Positions 37,626 through 46,326 of a stretch of 64,000 nt of DNA are shown here, piece by piece (position 1 is the first letter of the stretch; each line of letters opens with the position of its first letter). The notes below the pieces were generated by a model, which saw only the letters and a list, made by a program, of their open reading frames with translations, did not search any database and was not told the origin of the DNA. The position numbers and the translations under genes are program-made. Origin of the DNA: Isoptericola sp044389085 (GTDB lineage Bacteria > Actinomycetota > Actinomycetes > Actinomycetales > Cellulomonadaceae); NCBI RefSeq assembly GCF_044389085.1, contig NZ_JBIRXP010000001.1, positions 1 to 64,000 on the forward strand. The letters run 5' to 3'.

Positions 37626-37655
37626 GTCCCGTCATCCCGGGACCGGGGGGTTTTT
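37626..37655 (+). terminator. ilvB attenuator terminator
   Basis: GTCCCG (37626-37631) pairs with CGGGAC (37638-37643); a C and six G residues and a run of five T follow (37651-37655). Upstream CCCC at about 37615 can pair with the G run. This is the intrinsic terminator expected of a leader-peptide attenuator; stalling on the leader at 37549-37566 would free upstream sequence to form an alternative fold. Confidence 0.72.
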
Positions 37656-37716
37656 CATTGCAGCGACACCCCTCGCCAGACCCTTCGCCCGCAAGACCGA
37701 CCGGCAGGAGAGACCG

Positions 37717-39555
37717 ATGGTCCAGCCGAACCCGACCCCCGCCCAGGTGGCCGCCCGCACCGCGTCACGCAGTGCCGACGGCGCCTCCGGCCGAACCGTG
37801 TCCGGTGAGGAGGTCACCGGCGCCGAGTCGATCGTCCGCTCGCTCGAGTCGGTCGGCGTCGAGAACGTCTTCGGCATCCCGGGCGGCGCGATCCTCCCGC
37901 TCTACGACCCGCTCATGGACTCCAAGCAGATCCGCCACGTCCTCGTGCGGCACGAGCAGGGCGGCGGGCACGCGGCCCAGGGCTACGCCCACGCGACCGG
38001 CAGGGTCGGCGTGACGATGGCGACCTCCGGCCCGGGGGCGACGAACCTCGTCACCCCGCTGGCCGACGCGCACATGGACTCCGTGCCGCTGGTCGCGATC
38101 ACCGGGCAGGTGGCGCAGTCGCTCATCGGGACCGACGGGTTCCAGGAGGCGGACATCGTCGGCATCACGATGCCGATCACCAAGCACTCCTACCTGGTCA
38201 CCGACCCGGCGGAGATCCCGCGCACCATCGCCGAGGCGTTCCACATCGCGTCGACGGGGCGGCCCGGCCCGGTGCTGGTCGACATCGCCAAGTCCGCGAT
38301 GACCGCCTCGACCACGTTCTCCTGGCCGCAGGAGATGTCGCTGCCCGGCTACCACCCGGTGACGAAGCCGCACGCCAAGCAGATCCGCGAGGCCGCGAAG
38401 CTGCTCGCGACCGCCCGCCGCCCCGTGCTGTACGTGGGTGGCGGCGTCATTCGCTCCGGGGCCTCGGCGGCGCTGCGCCGCCTGGTCGACACCTCGGGCG
38501 CCGCCGTCGTCACGACGCTCACCGCACGCGGCGCCGTGCCCGACAGCCACCCGCAGCACCTCGGCATGCCCGGCATGCACGGCACCGTGCCCGCCGTGGC
38601 CGCGCTGCAGAAGGCCGACCTGGTGGTCGCCCTCGGCGCCCGCTTCGACGACCGCGTCACGGGCCGCCTGTCGAGCTTCGCCCCGACCGCCGCCATCGTG
38701 CACGCCGACATCGACCCCGCGGAGATCGGCAAGAACCGTCCCGTGGACGTGCCGATCGTGGGCGACCTGCGCGAGGTCATCGCGGACCTCGTGCCGGCCC
38801 TCGAGGCGGAGCACGCCAAGGTGGGCAAGCCGGACCTGGCCTCCTGGTGGCACCAGCTCGACACCTGGCGGGAGACCTACCCGCTGGGCTACACGCCCAC
38901 CGCCGACGGTCACCTCTCGCCGCAGCACGTGATCTCCCGCCTGGGCGAGCTGGCCGGCCCCGACGCGATCTACGCCGCGGGCGTGGGGCAGCACCAGATG
39001 TGGGCGGCGCAGTTCATCCGCTACGAGCACCCGCGCACCTGGCTGAACTCCGCGGGCCTCGGCACCATGGGCTTCGCGGTCCCGGCCGCGATGGGCGCCA
39101 AGGTGGGCGAGCCCGACCGCGAGGTGTGGGCCATCGACGGCGACGGCTGCTTCCAGATGACCAACCAGGAGCTCGCCACCTGCGCGATCAACGACATCCC
39201 CATCAAGGTGGCGCTGATCAACAACAGCTCGCTCGGCATGGTGCGGCAGTGGCAGACGCTCTTCTACGACGAGCGCTACTCCAACACCGACCTGCACACC
39301 GGGCACGGCACGCGGCGGATCCCGGACTTCGTGAAGCTGGCGGACGCCTACGGCTGCGAGGGCATCCGCGTGGAGCGCGAGGACGAGGTCGACGCCGCCA
39401 TCAAGCGGGCGCAGCAGATCGACGACCGCCCCGTCGTCATCGACTTCCAGGTCTCGCGCGACGCCATGGTGTGGCCGATGGTCGCCGCCGGCGTCTCCAA
39501 CGACGACATCCAGTACGCGCGCGGCATCTCGCCCGCGTGGGACCGCGAAGACTGA
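37717..39555 (+). CDS. ilvB: Acetolactate synthase large subunit
   Basis: Catalytic ThDP subunit that forms acetolactate and acetohydroxybutyrate. 612 residues with the catalytic Glu in LVRHEQGGGHAAQGYAHATG, the central FAD-binding domain, and the ThDP motif GDGCFQMTNQELATCAINDIPIKVALINN. The N-terminal 30 residues are polar and not conserved. The ATG follows AGGAGAG. It is the first enzyme gene after the attenuator and forms an operon with ilvN and ilvC. Confidence 0.96.
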   Translation: MVQPNPTPAQVAARTASRSADGASGRTVSGEEVTGAESIVRSLESVGVENVFGIPGGAILPLYDPLMDSKQIRHVLVRHEQGGGHAAQGYAHATGRVGVTMATSGPGATNLVTPLADAHMDSVPLVAITGQVAQSLIGTDGFQEADIVGITMPITKHSYLVTDPAEIPRTIAEAFHIASTGRPGPVLVDIAKSAMTASTTFSWPQEMSLPGYHPVTKPHAKQIREAAKLLATARRPVLYVGGGVIRSGASAALRRLVDTSGAAVVTTLTARGAVPDSHPQHLGMPGMHGTVPAVAALQKADLVVALGARFDDRVTGRLSSFAPTAAIVHADIDPAEIGKNRPVDVPIVGDLREVIADLVPALEAEHAKVGKPDLASWWHQLDTWRETYPLGYTPTADGHLSPQHVISRLGELAGPDAIYAAGVGQHQMWAAQFIRYEHPRTWLNSAGLGTMGFAVPAAMGAKVGEPDREVWAIDGDGCFQMTNQELATCAINDIPIKVALINNSSLGMVRQWQTLFYDERYSNTDLHTGHGTRRIPDFVKLADAYGCEGIRVEREDEVDAAIKRAQQIDDRPVVIDFQVSRDAMVWPMVAAGVSNDDIQYARGISPAWDRED

Positions 39556-39584
39556 CCGGCCGACGAGCAGAGACGGAGCCACCC

Positions 39585-40106
39585 ATGTCGCGTCACACCC
39601 TGTCCGTGCTGGTCGAGAACAAGCCGGGTGTCCTCACCCGGGTCAGCGCGCTGTTCGCCCGACGGGCGTTCAACATCCACTCCCTGGCCGTGGGACCCAC
39701 GGAGCACGAGGAGATCTCGCGCATCACCGTCGTGGTCGACGTCGAGGAGCACCCGCTCGAGCACGTGACGAAGCAGCTCAACAAGCTCGTCAACGTCATC
39801 AAGATCGTCGAGCTCGACCCCGAGTCGTCCGTGCAACGCGAGCTCCTGCTCGTCAAGGTGCGGGCCGACGCGGCCACGCGGGCGGGCGTGCTGGAGGTCG
39901 TCGACCTCTTCCGCGCCCACGTCGTGGACGTCGTCCCCGACACCGTCGTCATCGAGGCGACCGGGACGGCCGCCAAGCTGTCCGCGCTGCTCAGCGCGCT
40001 CGAGCCGTACGGCGTCCGCGAGATCGTGAAGTCCGGCACGCTCGCCGTGGGCCGCGGCTCGCGGTCCATCACCGACCGAGCGCTGGAGCGCGTGCGCACG
40101 GCCTGA
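39585..40106 (+). CDS. ilvN: Acetolactate synthase small (regulatory) subunit
   Basis: Binds valine to give feedback inhibition and stimulates IlvB. 173 residues: an N-terminal ACT domain (HTLSVLVENKPGVLTRVSALFARRAFNIHSLAVG) and the C-terminal half with RELLLVKVRAD and KSGTLAVGRGSR. The ATG at 39585 follows GACGGAGCC. Gap to ilvB is 29 bases. Confidence 0.96.
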   Translation: MSRHTLSVLVENKPGVLTRVSALFARRAFNIHSLAVGPTEHEEISRITVVVDVEEHPLEHVTKQLNKLVNVIKIVELDPESSVQRELLLVKVRADAATRAGVLEVVDLFRAHVVDVVPDTVVIEATGTAAKLSALLSALEPYGVREIVKSGTLAVGRGSRSITDRALERVRTA

Positions 40107-40192
40107 CGCCGTTCGCGTACCGTCACCCCTGCCGGTGACCACCAACCGACCAGCAGTACCGAATCGAAGTATCGAGACCGAGGAGCATCACC

Positions 40193-41221
40193 GTGGCTGA
40201 GCTGTTCTACGACGACGACGCCGACCTGTCCATCATCCAGCAGCGCAAGGTCGCGGTCATCGGCTACGGCAGCCAGGGCCACGCGCACGCGCTGAACCTG
40301 CGCGACTCGGGCGCCGACGTCCGCGTCGGCCTGCGCGAGGGCTCGGCGTCCGCCAAGAAGGCCGAGGACGAGGGCCTGCGCGTGCTCACCGTCGCCGACG
40401 CGGTCAAGGAGGCCGACGTCGTCGTCATCCTCGCGCCGGACCAGGTGCAGCGGCACGTGTACCGCGACGAGATCGCCCCGAACCTCAACGAGGGTGCGGC
40501 GCTCGTCTTCGGGCACGGCTTCAACATCCGCTTCGGCTACATCAAGCCCGAGGCCGGCCACGACGTGCTCATGGTCGCCCCCAAGGGCCCGGGCCACCTC
40601 GTGCGCCGCGAGTACGTCGACGGCCGCGGCGTGCCCGTGATCGTCGCCGTCGAGCAGGACGCGTCGGGCTCCGCCTGGGAGCTGGCCCTGTCCTACGCGA
40701 AGGGCATCGGCGGCCTGCGTGCCGGCGGCATCAAGACGACCTTCACCGAGGAGACCGAGACCGACCTGTTCGGCGAGCAGGCCGTGCTGTGCGGCGGCGC
40801 CTCGCAGCTGGTCCAGTACGGCTTCGAGACGCTGACCGAGGCGGGCTACCAGCCCGAGGTCGCGTACTTCGAGGTGCTGCACGAGCTGAAGCTGATCGTC
40901 GACCTCATGGTCGAGGGCGGCATCGCCAAGCAGCGCTGGTCGGTCTCCGACACGGCCGAGTACGGCGACTACGTCTCCGGCCCGCGCGTCATCGACCCGC
41001 ACGTCAAGGAGAACATGAAGGCCGTCCTCGCGGACATCCAGAACGGCGCCTTCGCCGAGCGCTTCATCGCCGACCAGGACGCCGGCGCCCCCGAGTTCAC
41101 CGCCCTGCGCGAGAAGGGCGAGGCGCACCCGATCGAGACCACCGGCCGCGAGCTGCGGAAGATGTTCTCGTGGATCAAGCCCGCTGACTCCGACTACACG
41201 GAGGGCAGCGCCGCTCGCTGA
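40193..41221 (+). CDS. ilvC: Ketol-acid reductoisomerase
   Basis: Class I reductoisomerase of 342 residues that isomerises and reduces acetolactate or acetohydroxybutyrate. The Rossmann motif is VIGYGSQGHAHALNLRDSG; the metal-binding helices carry TETDLFGEQAVLCGG (Asp, Glu) and YFEVLHELKLIVDLM. GAGGAG precedes the GTG start. The loop GLREGSASAKKAEDEG has Arg and Ser residues typical of NADPH use. Last gene of ilvBNC; a strong hairpin follows. Confidence 0.97.
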   Translation: MAELFYDDDADLSIIQQRKVAVIGYGSQGHAHALNLRDSGADVRVGLREGSASAKKAEDEGLRVLTVADAVKEADVVVILAPDQVQRHVYRDEIAPNLNEGAALVFGHGFNIRFGYIKPEAGHDVLMVAPKGPGHLVRREYVDGRGVPVIVAVEQDASGSAWELALSYAKGIGGLRAGGIKTTFTEETETDLFGEQAVLCGGASQLVQYGFETLTEAGYQPEVAYFEVLHELKLIVDLMVEGGIAKQRWSVSDTAEYGDYVSGPRVIDPHVKENMKAVLADIQNGAFAERFIADQDAGAPEFTALREKGEAHPIETTGRELRKMFSWIKPADSDYTEGSAAR

Positions 41222-41245
41222 CCCACACCGTCAGCAGCGACGCGC

Positions 41246-41280
41246 GCGGCCGTCGTCCCCCACCCGGGGACGGCGGCCGC
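41246..41280 (+). terminator. ilvBNC terminator
   Basis: A 15-bp stem (41246-41260 with 41266-41280) with one G-U pair and a 5-nt loop, 25 bases after the ilvC stop. It also faces the 3' end of the convergent HEAT-repeat gene. Confidence 0.72.
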
Positions 41281-41307
41281 ACGTGCGTCCGGACCCCGCG
41301 CCGCGGC

Positions 41308-42036
41308 TCAGTCGCCCGGCCCGGACGGGAGCACACGCCGGAGCCTGGCCTTCTTCCGGTTCTCCCGCGCCACCCACGCCAGGTCCGGGTCGGTCGACGC
41401 CTCGAGCGCCGCGAACTCCGGCAGGCCCCGTACCGGGTCGGCCGCGACGGCGACGCTCCAGCAGTAGCCGAGGGCCTGGCGCAGCGTCCGCACGTCCGGG
41501 TCGCGCCGGGCACCGGCCGGCAGCGCCTCGATCGTCCCGCTGGCCGCGCGGCACGCGTCGAGCGCGGCCGACGCCGTCCGAGGGTCCCGCAGCAGCCGGG
41601 GCTCGCAGACGCCCGCGACGGCCGCCCGGCGGACCAGCGGGTGCGGGTCGGCCACCCAGGCGGCGACGAGCGTGCGCAGCGCCCGCGGGTCGTGGTCGCC
41701 GACCCGCTGGAGCGCCATCGCGACCGCCTCGCGCACGCGCCACGACCGGTCCGTGGCCCGCGCGTGCAGGGTCGCCAGGGTGTCGGCCGGGGCGCCGTCG
41801 GCGTCGACGAGCAGCCGTCCGAGCGCGGCCGTGGCGCAGGAACGCAGGTACTCGTCGGCGTCGTCGACCAGCGTCCGCACGAGGCCGGGGGGCGCGACGT
41901 CCCCGAAGGCGTCGAGCAGCTCGAGGTTCGCGCGGGGGCCGGGGAGCCCGGAGCGGGCGTCGAGGTAGCCGGGCACCCGGTCCGGCGCGAGCGCGCGCAG
42001 CTCGGCGCGGTAGCGTGCGCCCTTCGTCTCGGTCAC
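41308..42036 (-). CDS. HEAT-repeat protein
   Basis: A 242-residue helical protein. Repeats such as LRSCATAALGRLLVD, WRVREAVAMALQRVGDHD and PLVRRAAVAGVCEPRLL are typical of HEAT repeats, pointing to an alpha-solenoid that binds protein or nucleic acid, as in DNA alkylation repair (AlkD-like) or phycobilin-lyase-like scaffolds. No catalytic motif is recognised. The minus-strand ATG at 42036 has CACGAGGGGC upstream as a weak ribosome site. It follows the ASCH gene in the same direction by 34 bases. Confidence 0.65.
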   Translation of the reverse strand: MTETKGARYRAELRALAPDRVPGYLDARSGLPGPRANLELLDAFGDVAPPGLVRTLVDDADEYLRSCATAALGRLLVDADGAPADTLATLHARATDRSWRVREAVAMALQRVGDHDPRALRTLVAAWVADPHPLVRRAAVAGVCEPRLLRDPRTASAALDACRAASGTIEALPAGARRDPDVRTLRQALGYCWSVAVAADPVRGLPEFAALEASTDPDLAWVARENRKKARLRRVLPSGPGD

Positions 42037-42070
42037 GGCAGCCCCTCGTGGGTGGGTCGGACGTGCCGGG

Positions 42071-42601
42071 CTAGTCGCGGAAGAGCACCTTGAAGCGCTC
42101 GCACACCACCGGCATGGACGGGTCGAACTCGCGCCCGATCTGCGACAGCGTGCGCCGCCAGTACCGCTCGTGGCCCTCGCGCCAGTGCTCGAGCGAGCGG
42201 TCGCCCTCGCCCTCGGCGGCCGCGTGCTCGGCCGTGACGGCGTCGAACGGCACCGTCTCGACCTTCGTCGTCCGGATGAGCAGGCGCGGCGTGCCGGCGC
42301 CGTCCAGCACGATCGACAGGTCGCCCTTGCGCGGCAGGGGCTCGTCGGCGGCCTCGTACTCCCACAGGGCGGCGGCCGTGCCGGTCTTCACCCCGTCGAG
42401 GACGAGGCCCAGCAGCTCGTCGGCCAGCTCGGGGGAGTCGCCGAACGACCACGCCGGCGGCGGCACCACGTTCTCCGAGCGCTCGCCCACGGCGCCGCCG
42501 TGGCTGGTGCGTCCCGCGCTCGGGCGGGCCACGTCCCAGAACCGCGTGATGTGGTCGGCCTGCGCGGCGTCGTCCAGGCCGGGGGGCACGTCGTCGGTCA
42601 T
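42071..42601 (-). CDS. ASCH-domain protein
   Basis: A 176-residue protein with an ASCH domain, a PUA-like RNA-binding fold. Recognisable parts are FGDSPELADELLGLVLDGVKTGTAAALWEYEA (the GxKxxT-type motif) and the C-terminal VVCERFKVLF. Family members bind nucleotides or RNA and some hydrolyse acetylcytidine; a specific role is not visible. Three ATGs lie near the start; 42601 is chosen since AGG at 9 nt and a CAGGAT box 7 nt upstream fit it. Divergent from leuB. Confidence 0.8.
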   Translation of the reverse strand: MTDDVPPGLDDAAQADHITRFWDVARPSAGRTSHGGAVGERSENVVPPPAWSFGDSPELADELLGLVLDGVKTGTAAALWEYEAADEPLPRKGDLSIVLDGAGTPRLLIRTTKVETVPFDAVTAEHAAAEGEGDRSLEHWREGHERYWRRTLSQIGREFDPSMPVVCERFKVLFRD

Positions 42602-42707
42602 GGCCGTCATCCTGCCAGGTGACGGTCGTGCGGGCGCGCCGCCGACCGGCTGTCCGGGGAATGAGATCTCTGTCCGCATCATGACCCCACGGGCTTAGGC
42701 TCGGCCC

Positions 42708-43751
42708 ATGACGCGGAGCATCGACCTGGCAGTGGTGGCCGGCGACGGCATCGGCACGGAAGTCGTGGAGCAGGGCCTCGCGGTCCTCGAGGCGGCCGTG
42801 GCCGGTTCGGACGTGAAGGTCTCCACGACCGAGTTCGACCTGGGGGCGCGCCGCTGGCACGCCACGGGGGAGACGCTCACCGACGCCGACCTCGAGGCCA
42901 TCAAGGGTCACGACGCGATCCTGCTGGGCGCCATCGGCGACCCCAGCGTGCCGTCGGGCGTGCTCGAGCGCGGCCTGCTGCTCAAGCTCCGCTTCTCGCT
43001 CGACCACTACGTGAACCTGCGCCCCGGCAAGCTGTACCCCGGCGTGACCAGCCCGCTGGCGAACCCCGGGGACGTCGACTTCGTCGTCGTGCGCGAGGGC
43101 ACCGAGGGCCCGTACGTGGGCAACGGCGGCGCGCTGCGCGTCGGCACCCCGCACGAGATCGCGACCGAGGTCTCCGTCAACACCGCGTTCGGTGTGGAGC
43201 GCGTGGTGCGCGACGCCTTCGCCCGCGCCCAGGCCCGCCCGCGCAAGCACCTCACCCTGGTGCACAAGCACAACGTCCTCGTGCACGCCGGCCACCTGTG
43301 GCGGCGCACCGTCGAGGCCGTCAACGCCGAGTTCCCCGACGTCACCACGGACTACCTGCACGTGGACGCCGCCACGATCTTCCTCACGACCAACCCCTCG
43401 CGGTTCGACGTGATCGTCACCGACAACCTGTTCGGCGACATCCTCACGGACCAGGCCGCCGCCATCACGGGCGGCATCGGCCTCGCCGCGTCGGCGAACA
43501 TCAACCCCGATCGCACCGCGCCGTCGATGTTCGAGCCGGTGCACGGCTCCGCGCCGGACATCGCGGGCCAGGGCAAGGCCGACCCGACCGCCACCGTGCT
43601 GTCGGTGTCCCTCCTGCTCGACCACCTCGGCCTCACCGAGGAGGCAGCGCGCGTGGAGGCCGCCGTCGCGGCGGACCTCGTCGAGCGCGGCGACCGAGTA
43701 CGCACGACGGCCGAGGTCGGGCGCGACCTCGCCGCACGCGTCAACGGCTGA
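42708..43751 (+). CDS. leuB: 3-isopropylmalate dehydrogenase
   Basis: Oxidative decarboxylation of 3-isopropylmalate in leucine synthesis, and of 3-methylmalate in citramalate-derived isoleucine synthesis. 347 residues with VVAGDGIGTEVVEQG at the start, FVVVREGTEGPYVGNGG, LVHKHNVLVHAGHLWRRTV (catalytic Lys) and VTDNLFGDILTDQAAAITGGIGLAAS, plus the adenine-binding EPVHGSAPDIAGQGKADPTA. This length and pattern match the actinobacterial LeuB. TAGGCT (42696-42701) is 6 nt before the ATG; there is no ribosome site, hence a leaderless mRNA is likely. Confidence 0.95.
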   Translation: MTRSIDLAVVAGDGIGTEVVEQGLAVLEAAVAGSDVKVSTTEFDLGARRWHATGETLTDADLEAIKGHDAILLGAIGDPSVPSGVLERGLLLKLRFSLDHYVNLRPGKLYPGVTSPLANPGDVDFVVVREGTEGPYVGNGGALRVGTPHEIATEVSVNTAFGVERVVRDAFARAQARPRKHLTLVHKHNVLVHAGHLWRRTVEAVNAEFPDVTTDYLHVDAATIFLTTNPSRFDVIVTDNLFGDILTDQAAAITGGIGLAASANINPDRTAPSMFEPVHGSAPDIAGQGKADPTATVLSVSLLLDHLGLTEEAARVEAAVAADLVERGDRVRTTAEVGRDLAARVNG

Positions 43752-43773
43752 CGGCGGCCCGCCGCCCTCACCG

Positions 43774-43804
43774 GACGGCGCGGCGCCACCCGCGCCGCGC
43801 CGTC
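43774..43804 (+). terminator. leuB terminator
   Basis: A perfect 13-bp stem (43774-43786 with 43792-43804) and a 5-nt loop between leuB and ilvE. Confidence 0.7.
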
Positions 43805-43967
43805 GGACGTGTCGTCCGAGCCACCGCCCGCCCTGGCCGTCTCTCCCTGTCGATCACCCGACGTCTCTCTCCGTCCGGGTGGCCGCTGTGGTCGGAGCGA
43901 CGCCGGTGCCCATGAGGTGCACGGTCGTGGAAAACTACAGGGGTCACCCGGTGAAAGGCCCCCGATC

Positions 43968-45107
43968 ATGACCACATCCAGCACCAACGCTTCCAGCATC
44001 CTGCCCGCCGAGCTCGAGGATCTCGTCGCCCTGTTCGACGTGCGCTCCACGGACGCGCCCACCCCGGACGCCGAGCGCGAGGCGGCGCTGCAGGCGCCGA
44101 AGTTCGGCACCGTCTTCACCGACCACATGGCGCGCATCAGCTGGCGCCGGGGCGACGGCTGGCTCGACCGGCGCGTCGAGAAGTACGGCCCGCTGCAGCT
44201 CGACCCCGCGACCGCCGTCCTGCACTATGCGCAGGAGATCTTCGAGGGGATGAAGGCGTACCGGCACGCGGACGGCTCCGTCTGGACGTTCCGCCCGGAC
44301 GCCAACGCGGCACGGTTCGCGCGCTCGGCGCACCGCCTGGCGCTCCCCGCCCTGTCCGTGGACGACTTCATCGGGTCCATCGCGGCGCTCGTGCGCACGG
44401 ACATCGCCTGGGTGCCGTCCGGGGAGGACTTCAGCCTCTACCTGCGCCCGTTCACGTTCGCGTCGGAGGCGTTCCTCGGGGTGCGGCCCACGAACGAGGC
44501 CGAGTACCTCGTGATCGCCTCGCCCGTCGGCCCCTACTTCGCGGGCGGTGTGAAGCCGGTGTCGATCTGGATCGACACGCACTACCACCGCTCCGGGCCG
44601 GGCGGCACGGGCGACGCGAAGTACGGCGGGAACTACGCGGCGAGCCTGCTGCCGCAGCAGCTCGCCGGCGAGAAGGGCTTCGACCAGGTCTGCTACCTCG
44701 ACGCGACGACGAACACGTCCCTTGAGGAGCTCGGTGGCATGAACGTGTTCGTCGTCATGGCGGACGGCTCGGTGCACACCCCGGAGCTCACGGGCTCGTT
44801 CCTCGAGGGCGTCACGCGGTCGTCCATCCTGCAGCTCGTCACGGACCGCGGGCACCAGGCCGTGGAGCGTCGCATCCCGCTCGCCGAGGTCGTCGCCGGC
44901 CTCCAGGACGGCACCGTGCGCGAGATCTTCGCCTGCGGCACGGCCGCGGTCATCACCCCCGTGGGCCGGCTCGCCGGTGACGAGTTCGACCTGCAGGTCT
45001 CGGGCGGCGAGCCCGGCGAGCTCACCATGGCGATCCGTGACGAGCTGACCGACATCCAGTACGGTCGGGCCGCGGACCGGCACGGCTGGATGCGCCGGCT
45101 CGCCTGA
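43968..45107 (+). CDS. ilvE: Branched-chain amino acid aminotransferase
   Basis: Class IV PLP aminotransferase, last step of Ile, Leu and Val synthesis. 379 residues of the BCAT type II group: FGTVFTDHMARISW, LHYAQEIFEGMKAYRHADGSVWTFRPD, LYLRPFTFASEAFLGVRP, the PLP Lys in GDAKYGGNYAASLLPQ and the C-terminal GTAAVITPVGRL. The ATG at 43968 follows AAAGG; the upstream open frame from 43809 is not conserved. The 163-base gap from the leuB terminator may hold a promoter near CTACAG (about 43934), but no leader peptide was convincing. Confidence 0.95.
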   Translation: MTTSSTNASSILPAELEDLVALFDVRSTDAPTPDAEREAALQAPKFGTVFTDHMARISWRRGDGWLDRRVEKYGPLQLDPATAVLHYAQEIFEGMKAYRHADGSVWTFRPDANAARFARSAHRLALPALSVDDFIGSIAALVRTDIAWVPSGEDFSLYLRPFTFASEAFLGVRPTNEAEYLVIASPVGPYFAGGVKPVSIWIDTHYHRSGPGGTGDAKYGGNYAASLLPQQLAGEKGFDQVCYLDATTNTSLEELGGMNVFVVMADGSVHTPELTGSFLEGVTRSSILQLVTDRGHQAVERRIPLAEVVAGLQDGTVREIFACGTAAVITPVGRLAGDEFDLQVSGGEPGELTMAIRDELTDIQYGRAADRHGWMRRLA

Positions 45108-45150
45108 ACCGCGCCTGACCGGCGCCCGAGAGCGAGGAGCCGTCGCCACG

Positions 45151-46326
45151 ATGCCCGCACCGATCACGGCCGACGAGCTCAATCGCACCACGCTCGCGCG
45201 CCAGCAGCTGCTCACCCGCTCCGACGACGGCGTCACCGCTGTCGTCGGACGGGTGGGCGGGCTGCAGGCCCAGCACGCCGACATGCCGTACGTCGCCCTG
45301 TGGGCGCGGCGGGCCGGGCAGACGATCGGCACCCTCGAGGAGGCCCTCACCGGCGGCGACGTCGTGAAGGCGACCGTCATGCGGTCCACCCTGCACGTGG
45401 TGCCGAGCGCGCACTGGCCGCTGCTCGACGCGGTCTCCGCCGAGCAGCGGCTGGCGGCCTGGCGGGCGAGCGCCCGGCGGGCCGGCGTCGACCTCGTGGG
45501 CCTCAACGCCGCGGTGCGCGCCTTCTGCGCGGAGCCGCGCACGCTCGACGAGGTGGAGGAGTTCGCCGCCGACCAGTACCCCGGCGTCGACGCCGTCGCG
45601 GCGATCCCGGGTGGCGTGAGCCGCGCGTGGTGGCGGCTGGCGAGCGCCGGCGGCGGCCTCGTGCACGTGCCGCCGAGCGGCCTGTGGGGCTCCCACGTCG
45701 CGGCGCGCTACCAGGACGGGGCGCGCTGGCTCGCCGACCGCGTGCCGCACCCGCTGCCCACGTTCCCGCCCGACGAGGCGCGCGCGGGGGCGGTCGAGGC
45801 GTACCTGCGCGCCTTCGGGCCCGCGTCCGCGCGCGACGTCGCCCGCGGCGTCGGGATCCGGGGCGTCGGGGCGCTGAAGCGCGCGCTCGCGCTCCTGGAC
45901 CTGCGGACGTACGCCGCCCCCGACGGCCGCGAGCTGCTCGACCTGGCCGACGGCGACGTCGTGCCCGGGGACGCCCCGGCGCCGGTCCGGCTCCTGCCGC
46001 GCTGGGACCAGCTCCTCGTGGCGCTGGACGAGCGGTCCCGGATCGTCGACCCCGAGCACGCCGGGCTCGTCTACCGGCGCAACGCCGACGTGCTCCCCAC
46101 CCTCTGGGTGGACGGGCGGGTCGCGGGGACGTGGTCCCTGGACGTGGACGCCCGCCGCGCCACGGTGCACCTCGAGCCGTTCGGCGGCGACGCGTGGGCG
46201 CACCACCGGGAGGAGCTGGAGGCGGAGGCCGCCGCGCTGCTCGACCTCGCGGCGGCGGGCTCGACGGAGCGGGAGATCACCTGGGCGGCTGAGGGCGCAC
46301 GAGAGTCCGGCCGAGCACGCCGGTGA
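45151..46326 (+). CDS. Winged-helix DNA-binding domain protein (AlkX/HTH_42 type)
   Basis: A 391-residue protein of the winged-helix family found in many actinobacteria (HTH_42; YcaQ/AlkZ relatives). It opens with LNRTTLARQQLLTRSDDGVTAVVGRVGGLQAQHADMPYVALWAR, contains VMRSTLHVVPSAHWPLL, FGPASARDVARGVGIRG and LLPRWDQLLVALDERSRIV, the pattern of AlkZ-like glycosylase folds. The catalytic QxQ/QxD motif of AlkZ appears as LQAQHAD (about residues 38-44), so DNA glycosylase activity is possible. Its last 50 bases overlap the 3' end of a convergent gene. Confidence 0.75.
   Translation: MPAPITADELNRTTLARQQLLTRSDDGVTAVVGRVGGLQAQHADMPYVALWARRAGQTIGTLEEALTGGDVVKATVMRSTLHVVPSAHWPLLDAVSAEQRLAAWRASARRAGVDLVGLNAAVRAFCAEPRTLDEVEEFAADQYPGVDAVAAIPGGVSRAWWRLASAGGGLVHVPPSGLWGSHVAARYQDGARWLADRVPHPLPTFPPDEARAGAVEAYLRAFGPASARDVARGVGIRGVGALKRALALLDLRTYAAPDGRELLDLADGDVVPGDAPAPVRLLPRWDQLLVALDERSRIVDPEHAGLVYRRNADVLPTLWVDGRVAGTWSLDVDARRATVHLEPFGGDAWAHHREELEAEAAALLDLAAAGSTEREITWAAEGARESGRARR

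Noticed and set aside
43913..43969. Leader peptide before ilvE beginning at ATG 43915
   Set aside because: The frame has no run of branched-chain codons and no terminator hairpin with a T tract follows.
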